From Aurantiochytrium sp. KH105 (taxonomy: Eukaryota > Sar > Bigyra > Thraustochytrida > Thraustochytriidae), in NCBI GenBank assembly GCA_003116975.1, contig BGKB01000035.1:124001-188000 (forward strand): a stretch of 64,000 nt of DNA. The letters are read 5' to 3'. Numbering within the stretch: the first letter of the stretch is position 1; each line of letters opens with the position of its first letter. Positions 36,145 through 48,600 of this stretch are shown here, one piece after another. A program made the position numbers and the translations under genes. The notes beneath the pieces were generated by a model. It was not told the DNA's origin and searched no databases. It worked only from the letters and a program-made list of their open reading frames with translations.

Positions 36145-38388
36145 CTACTTGCTCTCGGAATACGGGACGTAGACTTCCTTGGACTCGTAGATCTTCTCGA
36201 TCAGAGCATCGTGTTTGGCTTGCGCCACCGAGCGCTTCAGCTTGAGCGAAGGCGTGATCTCATCCGTTTCCACCGAAAAGTCCCGCGGGAGGATCGTGAA
36301 CTTTTGCACCTTGCAAGCATTCGACACCATCACCGAGTCGTCCGCGTTCACGGCCTTGATGGCATCGGTGATGGCCTTGATGAACTTGGCAGACTTGCAC
36401 GCCTGCGAGATCTTCGTCACACCTTCCTCGAAAGTGGCAGCCGCGCTGGCGAGCTCGTCGGTACCTGGTTGCTCGCCCGTCGCGCCCTGCGCACACAGCG
36501 TCACGAGCATAATGTTGAACTTGCGCTTGTCGCCGACCATCATGGCGTTGGAAATGAGCGGGCACCGCTTCTTTACAGCATTTTCGATCGGGACAGGCGC
36601 CACGTTCTCGCCACCGGCAGTGATGATGATCTCCTTGTACCGACCAGTAATGCGGAGCATGTGCCGCTTGTCCTTGCTGCCCTTGTCGCCACTGTGCAGA
36701 AAACCGTCAGAGTCGATGGTCTCGGCGTTCTTTTTGCGAATCTCCTCCACGTGGGCATCGCCCAGCTTCGGGTTGGCAAGGTAGCCCATCATGATGTGGC
36801 GGCCACGAAAGCACACCTCTCCCTGAGCCGCCTCGGAAGGGGCGTCAAAGTCCTCGGCCAGAGGACACTCGGTCTTGCTGCTTCCGTCGTGAGCGACGTT
36901 GAAGACCTTGACCTGGGTTCCGTCGACCTCGTACCCGATGCTTCCGCGCACATGGCAGCGATCCGTGCTCCACGTCGTCGCGCCAGTACACTCGGACATG
37001 CCATAGACTTCGTTGATGTTGATGCCGAGGGTGCCAAAGTACTCTGATGTCTCGACAGATAGAGGGGCAGCTCCCGAAAGGATGAACTTGGCTTGATCCA
37101 GCCCAAGAGCCTCGTGGATCTTGCCAAGGATCTTGGATGCCAAGGGGTAAAGGTATCCCTGCGCACCCGAGCCGCCGAGAACCATGTTGTCCTGCGTGTA
37201 CTTGCCATGGCTCTTGGCCCAGGTGGAGATGACCTTTTTCAGACCCGTCGATGTAGCGCCGATCGCCTTGAGCTTTTCGGCAATCTTCTCGTACACGCGG
37301 GGCACGGCGAGAAAGAAGGTGGGGCGCACGGCGCGCAGACGGTCGCCAAACATGCCCGCTTTGAGGTCGTAGGGGCGCGCGAAGTGAGCAGTGATCCAGC
37401 CGCGCTTGTAAGCAGTGCCTACGATGGGAAGAATGATGTCAACCATCATTCCTGCGACATGCGAGAGCGGCAAGTACGAGATGATGCGTTCTTGCTCAGG
37501 CTCGGCAGAGATCATGGGCGCTCCATGTGCCAGAATGCTAAAGCTCTCATAGATCAAGTTGTCATGGCTCACCATGACGGCCTTGGGCATGCCTGTGGTG
37601 CCGCTGGTGAACACCAGGCACGCGAGGTTGCCCGGCTCCGTGGCCTCGATAAGCTCGTCCAGGTCCTCGTCGCTGCCCTCCGTGCGTCCGAGCTCAACAA
37701 GCGAGGCCCAGTCCATCACCTTGACCACAGAGCCATCGCTTCGCTTGAGGTCGCTCTTGTTGCAGCTCCATGTGACAATGGCCTTGATGTAAGGAAGATC
37801 GTCGATCTGAGTGGCGAACTTGTCAAAGTGCGCCGCGGTCTCCACCACGGCCACGGCGCCATCGGCCAGCTCGCTCTTGTAGGCGACCTGAGCAGAGGTG
37901 TCAGTGGGATAAATGCCGGCCGCCTTGCCGCCCATCATCATGGCGCCGATTTCAGACATAAACCATTCCGGCGAGTTGAAGCCGAGGATCATGATGCCAT
38001 CGTAGCGAACGGCGCCGAGCTTGAGAAAAGCTTTGGCAGCCGCGCGCGATTCCTCATAGTACTCTTTCCAGGTCCACGTCTTCCAGTTTTCGACGGGGTC
38101 CGAGGGCGCGGCGGTCATATCCTTGGCGAGCGGTGGCGAGGGGCGCTCCGCACGGAGCGCAGGTTTGTCGGGCCAGTTAATGGCGGCGAGCTTGATGGCG
38201 TCGACGATGGTGCCTTCGGGCGCGCCGCCTTTGGCTGCGCGAGCGGCGATGCCTTTTTCTGCAAAGCGGATTTTGGCGACATCATCCTTGAACATGTGCC
38301 ACTTGGGCGCATCGTCGCTGTAGTCCGGGATGTACTCTGCATCCCAGCACGGGCCCGCCGTGGCCGGCTTGGACTCTGCGCTGCCCAT
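36145..38388 (-). CDS. Long-chain acyl-CoA synthetase, bubblegum (ACSBG) type, copy 2
   Basis: 747 aa, colinear with copy 1. P-loop VFTSGTTGMPKA at about residues 253-264, YLPLSHVAGMMVDI, YGMSECTGATTW, HSGDKGSKDKRHM, TAGGENVAPVPIEN and C-terminal ITPSLKLKRSV are all present, so it should be active. It starts MGSAESK, again with Gly2 and Ser6 of an N-myristoylation site. Its C-terminal end (VYVPYSESK) differs from copy 3 (FYVPFSPCL). The last 1.25 kb is the source or partner of the near-identical truncated copy 3. The start ATG aligns with that of copy 1. Confidence 0.93.
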   Translation of the reverse strand: MGSAESKPATAGPCWDAEYIPDYSDDAPKWHMFKDDVAKIRFAEKGIAARAAKGGAPEGTIVDAIKLAAINWPDKPALRAERPSPPLAKDMTAAPSDPVENWKTWTWKEYYEESRAAAKAFLKLGAVRYDGIMILGFNSPEWFMSEIGAMMMGGKAAGIYPTDTSAQVAYKSELADGAVAVVETAAHFDKFATQIDDLPYIKAIVTWSCNKSDLKRSDGSVVKVMDWASLVELGRTEGSDEDLDELIEATEPGNLACLVFTSGTTGMPKAVMVSHDNLIYESFSILAHGAPMISAEPEQERIISYLPLSHVAGMMVDIILPIVGTAYKRGWITAHFARPYDLKAGMFGDRLRAVRPTFFLAVPRVYEKIAEKLKAIGATSTGLKKVISTWAKSHGKYTQDNMVLGGSGAQGYLYPLASKILGKIHEALGLDQAKFILSGAAPLSVETSEYFGTLGININEVYGMSECTGATTWSTDRCHVRGSIGYEVDGTQVKVFNVAHDGSSKTECPLAEDFDAPSEAAQGEVCFRGRHIMMGYLANPKLGDAHVEEIRKKNAETIDSDGFLHSGDKGSKDKRHMLRITGRYKEIIITAGGENVAPVPIENAVKKRCPLISNAMMVGDKRKFNIMLVTLCAQGATGEQPGTDELASAAATFEEGVTKISQACKSAKFIKAITDAIKAVNADDSVMVSNACKVQKFTILPRDFSVETDEITPSLKLKRSVAQAKHDALIEKIYESKEVYVPYSESK

Positions 38389-39224
38389 GGTCTGATCTGT
38401 CTCTCGCTCGACGCAGGTCTCTCGCTTTGACCACTGCTCCTCGGCTTATTAGGGGTCTCTTGGTCAGTCTTGTCCACCCTCCCTCTCTCCCTTGTGTTTG
38501 CGATTTGCTCGCCGGCAGTCTGCGGCGCGAGCCACCGCAAGCACCAGCAGCAGCAAGCGACTGCAACTGCAAGCAAGGTCCATTTCCCTCGCACTGGCCG
38601 CGTCGATGGAGAAGCCCATTTTGGACCGACGGGGTGACGCGCAAAATTCGCGACAATACTTGTCATTTTTATTTTTATTNGAACCAAACGGAACGAGCAA
38701 GCTGTTTATTGTCGCGAATGATCAGATCCAACCGACGGGGTACTTACTTCTTACTCTTACATCCGGGCTCGCCCCTGTGCGCGCATTTCACCCGTGCAAA
38801 GAGTCCAAGTGTGGTAGGCGGGTCTCTAGGCCGCCGCCGCGGTGGGCGCTGTGCTGCGACCGACGCCATGCCGGGCCTGGCCTTCTTTCTTCGCCAAGTT
38901 GCCTTCGAGTTGCCTTCGAGCCTTCTTGCCTTCACGTTGCCTGGGCCTGGCTGGCCCCGGGACCCACTCCCCGACGCTGCCTGCGGCTGCGGCGTGCTCG
39001 ATCGAAGGCCGGTCGGTCGGTCGGTCGCAGCGGGTCGGCCGACGGCGCCTCGCTGGCGGGCTGTTCGAGCTGCGGAGGGTGGGCGAGTCGGAAGCGAGGG
39101 GCTGGCCGGTCAGGGTCTGTCTGCGCGCTGGACGCCGGGCGAGTCCAGTGGCGGGCGACGAGGAATGCGACGAGGTCTCGCGCGCTGACAAGAGGCCGCG
39201 CGAAGTGGGCCCAACGACGCGATG

Positions 39225-39292
39225 CGGTGCAATGCAATGCAATGCGATGTATTGCAGTGCGGAGCAGTGCAGTGCAGTGCAGCGCGGTTCAT
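39225..39292. repeat. (TGCAA/TGCAG)n pentanucleotide array
   Basis: About 12 units, TGCAA grading into TGCGA, TGCAG and AGCAG with constant 5-bp period; about 840 bp upstream of ACS copy 2. Confidence 0.9.
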
Positions 39293-39836
39293 GTCCGTGC
39301 ACAGCAACGTGCCGCAATCCAGTGCAATCCAGCGGAGTCCAACGTAATTCGTCGCAAGGTTTACAAGCCGCTGCAGCAGCTGCTGCCGCTGCTGCTGCGC
39401 AAGCGAACGAGGCCAGCAGCGCAAGCGAGCGAGCAAGCAAGCAAGCAAGGCCATCCAGAAAATCAATTTTCCTCGCCTGCGTGCCCGCCCCAGTGCGGTG
39501 TAACCGAGTGTCTCCAGCGGCTCACATAGCATGGCACACCTCCCGCTCCAACAAACCATCACACAACAAAACATGACATAGCCTCACATCCCAGCACAGC
39601 TGGCCCGCAAGCTGGCCCGCAAGCTCGCCGCAAGCTCGCCGCCGGCCGACGCAGCCCAGCCAGCCGGCCAGCTCCGCGTCGCTGGCCGGGCCGTGGCCGA
39701 GGCCATGGCCGTGGCGCAGCGCGTGCACGCGCAAGTACCAAGTTCGCGTGCGCACCGCCGCGCCTGCTTGCGCAGCGGCGCGCGAGGCAGCGCAGGGCGC
39801 GAGGCGGCGGCAGTCGCCACGGCGCGGCTCGCGAGG

Positions 39837-39885
39837 CCCCGCCACGCGACGCCCCGCCACGCGACGCGACGCGACGCGAAGCGCG
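39837..39885. repeat. (CGACG/CCACG)n pentamer tract
   Basis: Alternating CCCCGCCACG-type units, then CGACG units in 5-bp register. Confidence 0.8.
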
Positions 39886-40288
39886 GGGGCGGGAGACGCG
39901 GAAGGAGACGCGAAGGGGAGGGAGGATATGTATGGTTGTAGGGAGGAGAACGGATGGCCGGTCTCGCGCGGGCGGAAGCCGTTGCGAGGACGAAGAGGAC
40001 CCGAGAGGCGCTGGCCGCTCCCGCGCAAGATCGCGTCGGGCGCAGGCATCGGGCGCTGGACGCTCGCGTCGGGCGCAAGACGGCGATGAATGGAAGACGA
40101 GAGAGAAACATGCAGGCCTACTCGCGCAGGCTACATACTACCCCCACCGTCCGGGCATACTAAGATTTTTTCACAGCAACAGCAACAGCGAAGGAAGGGT
40201 CAGGAGAAAAGAGAGGATTCGGAGAGAGCGAGGGTGTCGATTTTAAGCGACTGCTTGCAACTAGCCAGTCAGCCAGCCAGGCCGCCAG

Positions 40289-40323
<35 letters not shown>

Positions 40324-40328
40324 ACCTG
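40289..40328. repeat. (CCTG)n microsatellite
   Basis: About eight CCTG units then CCTA CCTG, just beyond the 3' end of the truncated ACS copy; preceded by CAGC/CCAG units. Confidence 0.95.
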
Positions 40329-40395
40329 AGTCGACGCAAATGACCATCCGTAAACGCGTCATGGAGGAAATTGGATCGACGCAGTAGGTCATTCA

Positions 40396-41880
40396 TTACT
40401 CCTGGGGCTGCGGCAGACACGGGGAGAAAGGTACGTAAAAGTCCTTGGACTCGTAGATCTTCTCGATCAGAGCATCGTGCTTGGCTTGCGCCACCGAGCG
40501 CTTCAGCTTGAGCGAAGGCGTGATCTCATCCGTTTCCACCGAAAAGTCCCGCGGGAGGATCGTGAACTTTTGCACCTTGCAAGCATTCGACACCATCACC
40601 GAGTCGTCCGCGTTCACGGCCTTGATGGCATCGGTGATGGTCTTGATGAACTTGGCAGACTTGCACGCCTGCGAGATCTTCGTCACACCTTCCTCGAAAG
40701 TGGCAGCCGCGCTGGCGAGCTCGTCGGTACCTGGTTGCTCGCCCGTCGCGCCCTGCGCACACAGCGTCACGAGCATAATGTTGAACTTGCGCTTGTCGCC
40801 GACCATCATGGCGTTGGAAATGAGCGGGCACCGCTTCTTTACAGCATTTTCTATCGGGACAGGCGCCACGTTCTCGCCACCGGCAGTGATGATGATCTCC
40901 TTGTACCGACCAGTAATGCGGAGCATGTGCCGCTTGTCCTTGCTGCCCTTGTCGCCACTGTGCAGAAAACCGTCAGAGTCGATGGTCTCGGCGTTCTTCT
41001 TGCGGATCTCCTCCACGTGGCATCGCCCAGCTTTGGATTGGCAAGGTAGCCCATCATGATGTGGCGGCCACGAGAGCACACCTCTCCCTGAGCCGCCTCG
41101 GAAGGGGCGTCAAAGTCCTCGGCCAGAGGACACTCGGTCTTGCTGCTTCCGTCGTGAGCGACGTTGAAGACCTTGACCTGGGTTCCGTCGACCTCGTACC
41201 CGATGCTTCCGCGCACATGGCAGCGATCCGTGCTCCACGTCGTCGCGCCAGTACACTCGGACATGCCATAGACTTCGTTGATGTTGATGCCGAGGGTGCC
41301 AAAGTACTCTGATGTCTCGACAGATAGAGGGGCAGCTCCAGAAAGGATGAACTTGGCTTGATCCAGCCCAAGAGCCTCGTGGATCTTGCCAAGGATCTTG
41401 GATGCCAAGGGGTAAAGGTATCCCTGCGCACCCGAGCCGCCGAGGACCATGTTGTCCTGCGTGTACTTGCCATGGCTCTTGGCCCAGGTGGAGATGACCT
41501 TTTTCAGACCCGTCGATGTAGCGCCGATCGCCTTGAGCTTTTCGGCAATCTTCTCGTACACGCGGGGCACGGCGAGAAAGAAGGTGGGACGCACGGCGCG
41601 CAGACGGTCGCCAAACATGCCCGCTTTGAGGTCGTAGGGGCGCGCGAAGTGAGCAGTGATCCAGCCGCGCTTATAAGCGGTGCCTACGATCGGAAGAATA
41701 ATGTCAACCATCATTCCTGCAGCATGCGAGAGCGGCAAGTACGAGATGATTCGCTCTTGCTCGGGCTCAATTGCGAGAACAGGCACAGTTCTAGTGAGAA
41801 CACAATAGCTCTCATAGATCAAGTCATCGTGGCTCAGCATGACGGCCTTGGGCATGCCTGTGGTGCCGCTGGTAAACACC
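40396..41880 (-). pseudogene. 5'-truncated, frameshifted acyl-CoA synthetase (ACSBG) copy 3
   Basis: Matches ACS copy 2 from its P-loop (VFTSGTTGMPKA) to near the C terminus; the first ~252 residues are missing. From about 40447 to 41700 it is roughly 99% identical in DNA to 36185-37440 (about 15 differences noticed). One base is absent near 41022 (CCACGTGGCATCG against CCACGTGGGCATCG), splitting the frame into an upstream part (41879-40851) and a downstream part (41079-40396). The 41700-41880 end is more diverged, as is the extreme C terminus. Homology to copy 2 ends at 41880, directly after TAG on the coding strand, which resembles an intron acceptor, but no missing 5' exon is visible before the next gene. 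Most likely a partial duplicate that is no longer functional. Confidence 0.85.
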
Positions 41881-42616
41881 TACCCAAAACCAAATAGAAT
41901 TGGCCAAGACCAGAGGAAGCCAAAGGAAGCGCACCCACTAGCTTTCGGTGTGGTTGCACTTGAATCTGCGGGCGCAATAGGCATAAAAACAAGCAACCAA
42001 TCAATCCGGTAAATAGACTTCCACACTGCAAGATGAGTCTGCTCGTTCTTCACGTGAAATCTTTCCTGTCCACTAGCATAGATGAGCTTGCATCCCATAG
42101 AAAAGTAGCACGGAGAAATTTGGCGAGCAACGAGCAAAGAGCGGATGCCGTCAGGACGGTCTCACAAGCTGGCGACGGCTCAACTTGCTGTACCAAAAGT
42201 TCGTTCGGTCCCTCCTTTCACCCTCTTCTCCACCATCGACATCATCACCAGCAACGCCAGCACCTAACCCTCAAGGGTCGTTTCCCAGAGCAAGCTGCAT
42301 TTCGCTTGCGCGTCGACACGTCGTCATTCTCGCTTCGTTCTCCAAAGACAAAAGAAACTGTCCCCGCGCACGCGCGCACGCGCGCACACCCGACTGATTA
42401 TGGCGTGCGCGTGAGGACCCCCCCCCTCCCCCTTGTCCTTGCGCAGTCCCGAGTGCTGCTCCGCAGGGGAAAACGAGGGCGCGCCGCGAGAAGTCACGGC
42501 GCGCGCTGGCAGGGGCCGCGTGGCATCAGCCGCAAGCCGCGGCGCCGCTAAAGCTTGGACAATCTCCCCGTCTCGTCCCTTCCGTTTGCACCTGCAGCGC
42601 TGCAGAACCGGCCAGC
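41881..42616. promoter_or_regulatory. Intergenic region / 5' flank of the multi-C2 gene
   Basis: 736 bp. Left part (41881-42100) is AT-rich, right part GC-rich with a CGCGCACG tract near 42365-42392 and a C-run at 42419-42433. An ATG frame at 42033-42551 has no recognisable domains and is treated as leader. Presumed promoter of the C2 gene. Confidence 0.45.
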
Positions 42617-45600
42617 ATGGAGGACGAAGAGCACCGTTGGGGGTTTTGGCCCAAAAACACGACCGACGAGGCGCCCAAGGCTCGCGCCCAAGGCAACGAT
42701 GACCTCGATGAGGAGGACGACGAAGAAAGCCAGGCGGTTGACTCGGTGGCGCTTGAGAACCTGCGCAGACTCATGGATGCAGAAGACAATGTCGGACCTC
42801 GTTTCGGCGGGGAACGAGTGACCCAGTCGTTCTGGGACACAGAAGCCAGCGACGGAAGGCGCGCGTTCGAGGACAAGTATGAGGACGAGGATGACGACGA
42901 AGAAGGCGTCGATGATGCAGGTCGCGCGAGCGCCCTGGCCGCTTCCAGCTCAATGTGGACTGGTCTCCGCCAGGGAATCTCGGCGATCGATGAGTACGCA
43001 CGGCACAAAACGAGCTCCATCAAGTCTGGGAGACAGGATGTGCACGAGGAAGCCGAGCTCGTCGTCGCGGTCCGCGCCGTCCGCCTTCTTTCCGGAGGGT
43101 CACGTGTGGCTGGGCAGCAGATTTATATCAAGATTGATCTCGAAGCCTACACGCGCGAAACCGGCCACTTGTCTGCTGAATATTCTCGTCAAGTTTGCGG
43201 CGAAGTCTTTCACTTTCCCGTGAGCAAAGGAAACATTAATGACGGTACAATGCTGAGAGTGCGTCTGAAAAGCGCGTCGAATCTTTCGAGTCCTTCCTCT
43301 GCTTACTTTGGTCGCTACAGACCCAATCTCGCTACCGTGGGCATCCACATTCTCAATGTTGCGGATGTGGGCTCTCCCGATAACTATGTTATGGTGGAGC
43401 TCGGAGATCATTTTGCCGAGGCCGAAATGGCATTCTACTGGTGTCCACCGGATGATATCCCAAGTGCAAGTGCCGCAGAACCATCTCGAAAACTGCGCAA
43501 GGCACTCGGAAACCCGAAAAGGCGTTTGCGTAGTGGGGTGCAAATGCCACAGACTGTTCTCGGTCTCGACGACATGCGTAAGGACCAGGCATGGGTCGAC
43601 AATCCTGGTGGACTTGCACAGGTCAATACTTACAATAAGCTTTCCGTGATCATCGTAAGAGCTCGCAACTTGCGAGCGGCGGACGCAACTGGATATAGTG
43701 ATCCCTACTGTGTTGTCATGTGTCACGGCCGACGGGTACGCACCGAGGTTAAACGCGCGACGTGCGATCCCGTTTGGGAGGAAGCAGTTCATTTTCCTAG
43801 CCTTGACGCCATTGATCTCAACGATGAAATCACTATTGTCGTTCGCGACAAAGACAAGTTCTCGCGCGACGACGACCTCGGCCAGCTTTCATTGCCGCTT
43901 TGGGCACTTGTGCGAAACGGCGTCACTGGTGCAAATTGGTACTCGCTCAGCGACACGGACCGCATGAATGTGCACGCGCGAGGGAGCTATCTTGGGCAGA
44001 TCGAAGTTGAGGTGATCTTCAGACCAGCTCAAATGCAAGCAAATCTTGTCACATCTCCAGCGGCGCGCAGTCTTGCGAACTTTCAGAGCTCCGAGGTAAC
44101 CTCGAAATCGTTCGAGCTCGGGCCCGAGGTGCGCACGCCACGTCTCTTTGTGCGCATTGTCCAAGCACGCAACCTTCCAGCAGCGGATAGCAACGGCTGG
44201 AGCGACCCCTTTTGCCAAGTTCGCGTTCGCGGAAAGAGACAGCGCACGCGCTCAGTGAAACGATCCGTTGCTCCACATTGGAACCAAGTCTTTGAATTTG
44301 GGGCCAACGACTTCTTGCACAAGAGAGATATCGTGGAAATTACCCTTTACGACAAGGACCTCATTACAAACGACAAGCTTGGCACTGTGCGACTTCCCAT
44401 TTATCAGCTGACCCAGCAGCCAGGGCCGGAGCAAACTACCTGGCTGCAGCTCTCCAGTGCGCGATACCCATGCGCAGGCGAGGTTCAAGTTGCTGCTCAC
44501 TATGTGATGCCAACCTTTCTCGAATCCGCAAACAATCAAGCGGCGCGCGATTTATACAAGGGTAAGGAATGGCTTTACGAGCTTCAGCTCACGCTTCTTT
44601 CCGCCCGAGGGCTCCGAGCCACGGATGAGGCCTCGCACGCTTCGTCGCCGTATTGTCTCATCTCTTGCGGAGCCCACTCAAGCATCAAATCTCGGGTGCG
44701 CCATCGCACCGTAAATCCGATTTGGAACCAGCACTTTAAGTTTCGCCAGTCGATTGACGAAGCACGAGAGGGCCTAGGCCGCGCCGATCATCTCACGATT
44801 CGTGTTTTTAGCGAGTCTCCTGGTCGTACCGCTGACCAGGCTCTCGGCTCACGAACCTTAGATCTCGGGTTTCTGCTTGACAAGCTCGGCTACGTCGACA
44901 AGAGCGGTGCGGAGTTCACAGAATACTTTCGTCTTGACGGCCCTGCTGCAGATGAACCCGTAATGAGCAGCGGGGACATGGACGGGGAGAGTAACGATGC
45001 TTCACTCGACAACGAAGCCATGGATGATTTGACTGCGCAATTTGTTGTTGGTAACGGCCTCGGTCGCTCGAGTCCCAATGCATCTCCGCGATCCTCAAGA
45101 TTTGACGCATTGCGCTCCACGCTTCGGCGCCGCAAACATCCGAAGCAGAAGAATTTGGATGACTTGGCTAATTTAGGCTCCCAAGAGACGCCAGGTCAAT
45201 TGCATTCAGTCTCTCCAAACTCGCAGCGCCAGCAAACAAGCAACGGGGCCCACAAGCTTCAGGCCGGCCTTCAACGTGCGCTGGCTGCGTCGCGCGAGCT
45301 CAGCCACCAGCGACCTCGCTTCGATTCTGACGGATCGGGCGAAATGGATGCTGCATACCTTCGCAATGAGGAAGACGGTCTCTATGGCAGCGTTCGCATG
45401 CGTATTCGGCTCGTCCCGATTGGCGAAAAACGAATGCACACCAGCCGTAAGCTTCTCGTGCGACTTCACCACATCTGCGACGCTCTTGACCAAGAGCGGG
45501 AACGATTCGATCCACAACTTCCCTCCCGCGTTATCTTGCGCGCGCGGCTCGGCGCAACTGTCTTTGAAAGCTCAGAGTCTCGTTTCCTCGCGCACTCAGG

Positions 45601-48600
45601 AGGCTGCGCTGTGTTAAACGCGCAGCAAATTTTCGATCATTGGGCGACCCATCTTCCTCCAAGTGATCGCAAAAAGGCAAACGTCGGCTCGCCCGAGCGC
45701 GACAATGTACTTTTCATGGAGCTCATTGACTCTTGCGACGATGGGGTTCTTGCCCGCGCGACACTTGGCCCCGCTGAACTGGAGAGGATCTCAAACACGC
45801 ATCTCGAGGGCCCGACCGAGGTGGTCATGACACCAACACGGTTTTTCGGAACCTTGCCCAAGTTATCTCTCGATTTGCGGGTTCTTGAGGTTCGCGAAGA
45901 GCTTCGACCCGTGCTGGGATTCTTTCATTTAAATCTTCTCTCGCTCAAGATTACTCGTGACGACTTTCAACATGGTTATCGCACGGTTGTGCGCTACGGG
46001 GACACTGTCATGACAACGAGATGCGTGCAAGGTGAACTGAGCATTCGTTTTCTTCGGGACGAGCACATGTACAAGTTTGCCGTCTACGAAATGTTCACAC
46101 CTGTGGTCATTGAAGTGTGGGCAAGTGCCATCGATCCACAGAAAAATGTATCCGGATCGGGCGAACGGCGCGATGCCTCCAAGTGGGGCACCTTATTTGG
46201 CTCCGTGACCATGACCGTCTTTGACATGCTCGAACTGGAGGCGCAGGTTGTCCATAGCGACGCTCATTTAACCAAGCAGGTGCAAATGCCCCGTCTTAAG
46301 CTGCCATTGACAGCGCCCTCGTCGTCGGGAAGTGCGTTGGGTTCGCTCTGGGTGGAAGCCATGTATGAAGAAAATTTCTGGGCCCTGGTCGCTCCGAACC
46401 CGAACCCAGTGCTGCGGCCTGCCAAGCCATTCTCCCTGGCCAATTTGCGTCACGAGGTGAATCGCTTCATGTCCATCCTTGGTTGGTTCTCCGGCGCGGG
46501 AGAGTACATTGCATACCTTCTCAACTGGGAAAACTACGCAATTTCGATATTCGGCGTGCTGCTTACAGTTCTCTTTTGCTGCGTTGATTTTTATGCAGAG
46601 CGCGTGTTGGCCTTACCTTTTTACCTGGCCCTCATTGTGGTCATGCGTAAGCACTACGAACGCGTGAATGGCGACCTCGTCAATGAAGTCCTCAAGGACG
46701 TCCAGGCTCGAGAGGTGAACGCGAGAGTCCGTGTCGCCGTTCTTCAAGCCAGGGGGCTCTTAAAAAAAGCACCCCCGCATGTTTTGCGAGGTCGGCATGG
46801 CCTCGGCCACACGACGTCTACATTGGGGACGATAGGGTCTCCTCGAATGTCCCGCGCGAGTGCACGCTTTCCACAAACGAATGCTGACGTGGAAGAACAT
46901 GACGAAAGCGGAGTGGACGCGGAGCGCAAGTGCGATGACATGCCTGGAAGCCCGTCTTCGCCTGAAGGAGCAAGTTCGAAATGGAGGGTTGCGTCGCTCG
47001 CTTGGGGAATCATAGATATGCCACGGCGCATGGTTCGGGGTGCAACAACGAAACGTGGGACCCGCGACAGCTTCTCGTCAATACAGCATTCATCGATGAG
47101 AGCCTCATCGACGCTTTCGGCATCTCCAACAGGGCCACAAGGCCAGGACGCGAGCAGTGGGAGCGACCAGGCACTGCTACCTTGTGCGTTTGCTCGCGTC
47201 GCTTTGCGCCCGAACTTTGGAAGTCGAAGGCTCTTGCGCATTGGGCGAACGTGGCGCAGCTTCCCAACGAGTTCGCCTGATTTTGGCTTGGGGAAGAGGG
47301 GGTACAGCGTAAATCGCTCGTTTCAGGGCAAACTGAAGAGTCAAATCGTCCCGTGGGAGACGGCGCGGGGGGACAAGATTCAAGCGTTCGAGTTCGACGT
47401 CAAACTTTGCTCTCGCTCGGGCAAGATGATTTTAGTGCGACTGTTTCGAGCGGAAGGCTTGATTTCGCGCGGGCGAGGCGGGCGATCTGATCCATATGTT
47501 GTTCTACAAACGTGCGAGAATGCTGCACCTAAGAGCAGTGGTGGCTCGCGCGGACAAGTGGGCGTGAACTCTGTTGCTTCCTCTGTGGACGAGTATGGCG
47601 GGCTGAGTGCTTTCGAGCTGGCCGCAGATACTGCAGCAAATGCGGCAGGGGCTTTGGAAGGGCGCAAGGTCAAGAGCGTACCACCTGGGAACAAGATGCA
47701 GTCTTCAACAAAGCGTGAAACGGCGGACCCAGTTTGGAACGAAGAGTTTATGCTAGGTGGAGCCCCCATGGTGCACAATGCAGACTTTGTGGAGCTAGTC
47801 TTCAAGGACGCAAGCTCATCAATGCGGTCGTGCGCTCTCGGATCGCTTCGCGTGCAGGTCGGACGCATCAAGACACTCTTTGGCCGGGGAAGCGATGGGC
47901 CAGTATGGTGCAATCTTTGCCCACCCAAGGACATTGCGCCGGTTTCAATGAGTCAAAGAGACGGCAGAGGTCTTGACAATGGCGGCGTGGGCGCCGAGAG
48001 ACCGGGAATTGCTGGACGTGTCCTTGTTCATATGTTTGTAGTTGACATGAGTCGCGTGACGGGGGGGCAAAAGCTGCTACGGGAGCTTAATACAAGTCCT
48101 ATCAACGTCGCAGGTTCAGGCTCATCAGATTCAACTCCAGTCGTGGATGACCGAACCCAGACCAGTCAAGGGTCACGACAAGAGCTACGTGTCAATACGG
48201 GAGAAGAAGAGACAGGGGCTGTTGGCCGCACGCGGGCTGGCTCTGCCCCACAAGCAGAAGAGGATACGGTCGTTTCGCCAGACTCGTGGTTTCGCGCAGG
48301 CTCGGAAGTTGTCGTGGAGGTCGTCGACGGCAGTGTCGGAGGTAAGGCCAGTTCGTTTTTGGGTTGCGCCCGCATTCCGGTCGCGGTTCTGGTGGACAAC
48401 GAGGAAGTGTTGCGGCAGCCCGTGTTCGAGCGCTGGATTTCCTTGTGCCCATCAATGGACGGGAGCGCGGTCGACGCAGCGCTGAGCGAGGGGGCGGCAT
48501 TTGCAAACGCAGAGAGCCTCGGCGAGGTTCTGGTTCGGGTGGAGGTCCTTCTTCCAGATCCCGTGGCACGTGCGCGTCTCATGGAGCTGGAGGAGGCCAA

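Larger units (their letters stand above)
38389..40395. promoter_or_regulatory. Intergenic region upstream of ACS copy 2, repeat-rich
   Basis: 2.0 kb without a convincing gene. Contents: one unresolved base at about 38682; GGTCGGTC tracts at 39008-39045; a GCAAT/GCAGT pentamer array at 39225-39292; (CTG/CAG) sequence at 39365-39420; CGACG/CCACG pentamers at 39837-39885; and a (CCTG)n array at 40289-40328. Overlapping frames on both strands are Arg/Ala/Cys-rich and look spurious. Confidence 0.5.

Noticed and set aside
42033-42551. 172-aa ATG frame before the C2 gene
   Set aside because: His/Arg/Ser-rich, no domain, ends just before the real start; regarded as leader.
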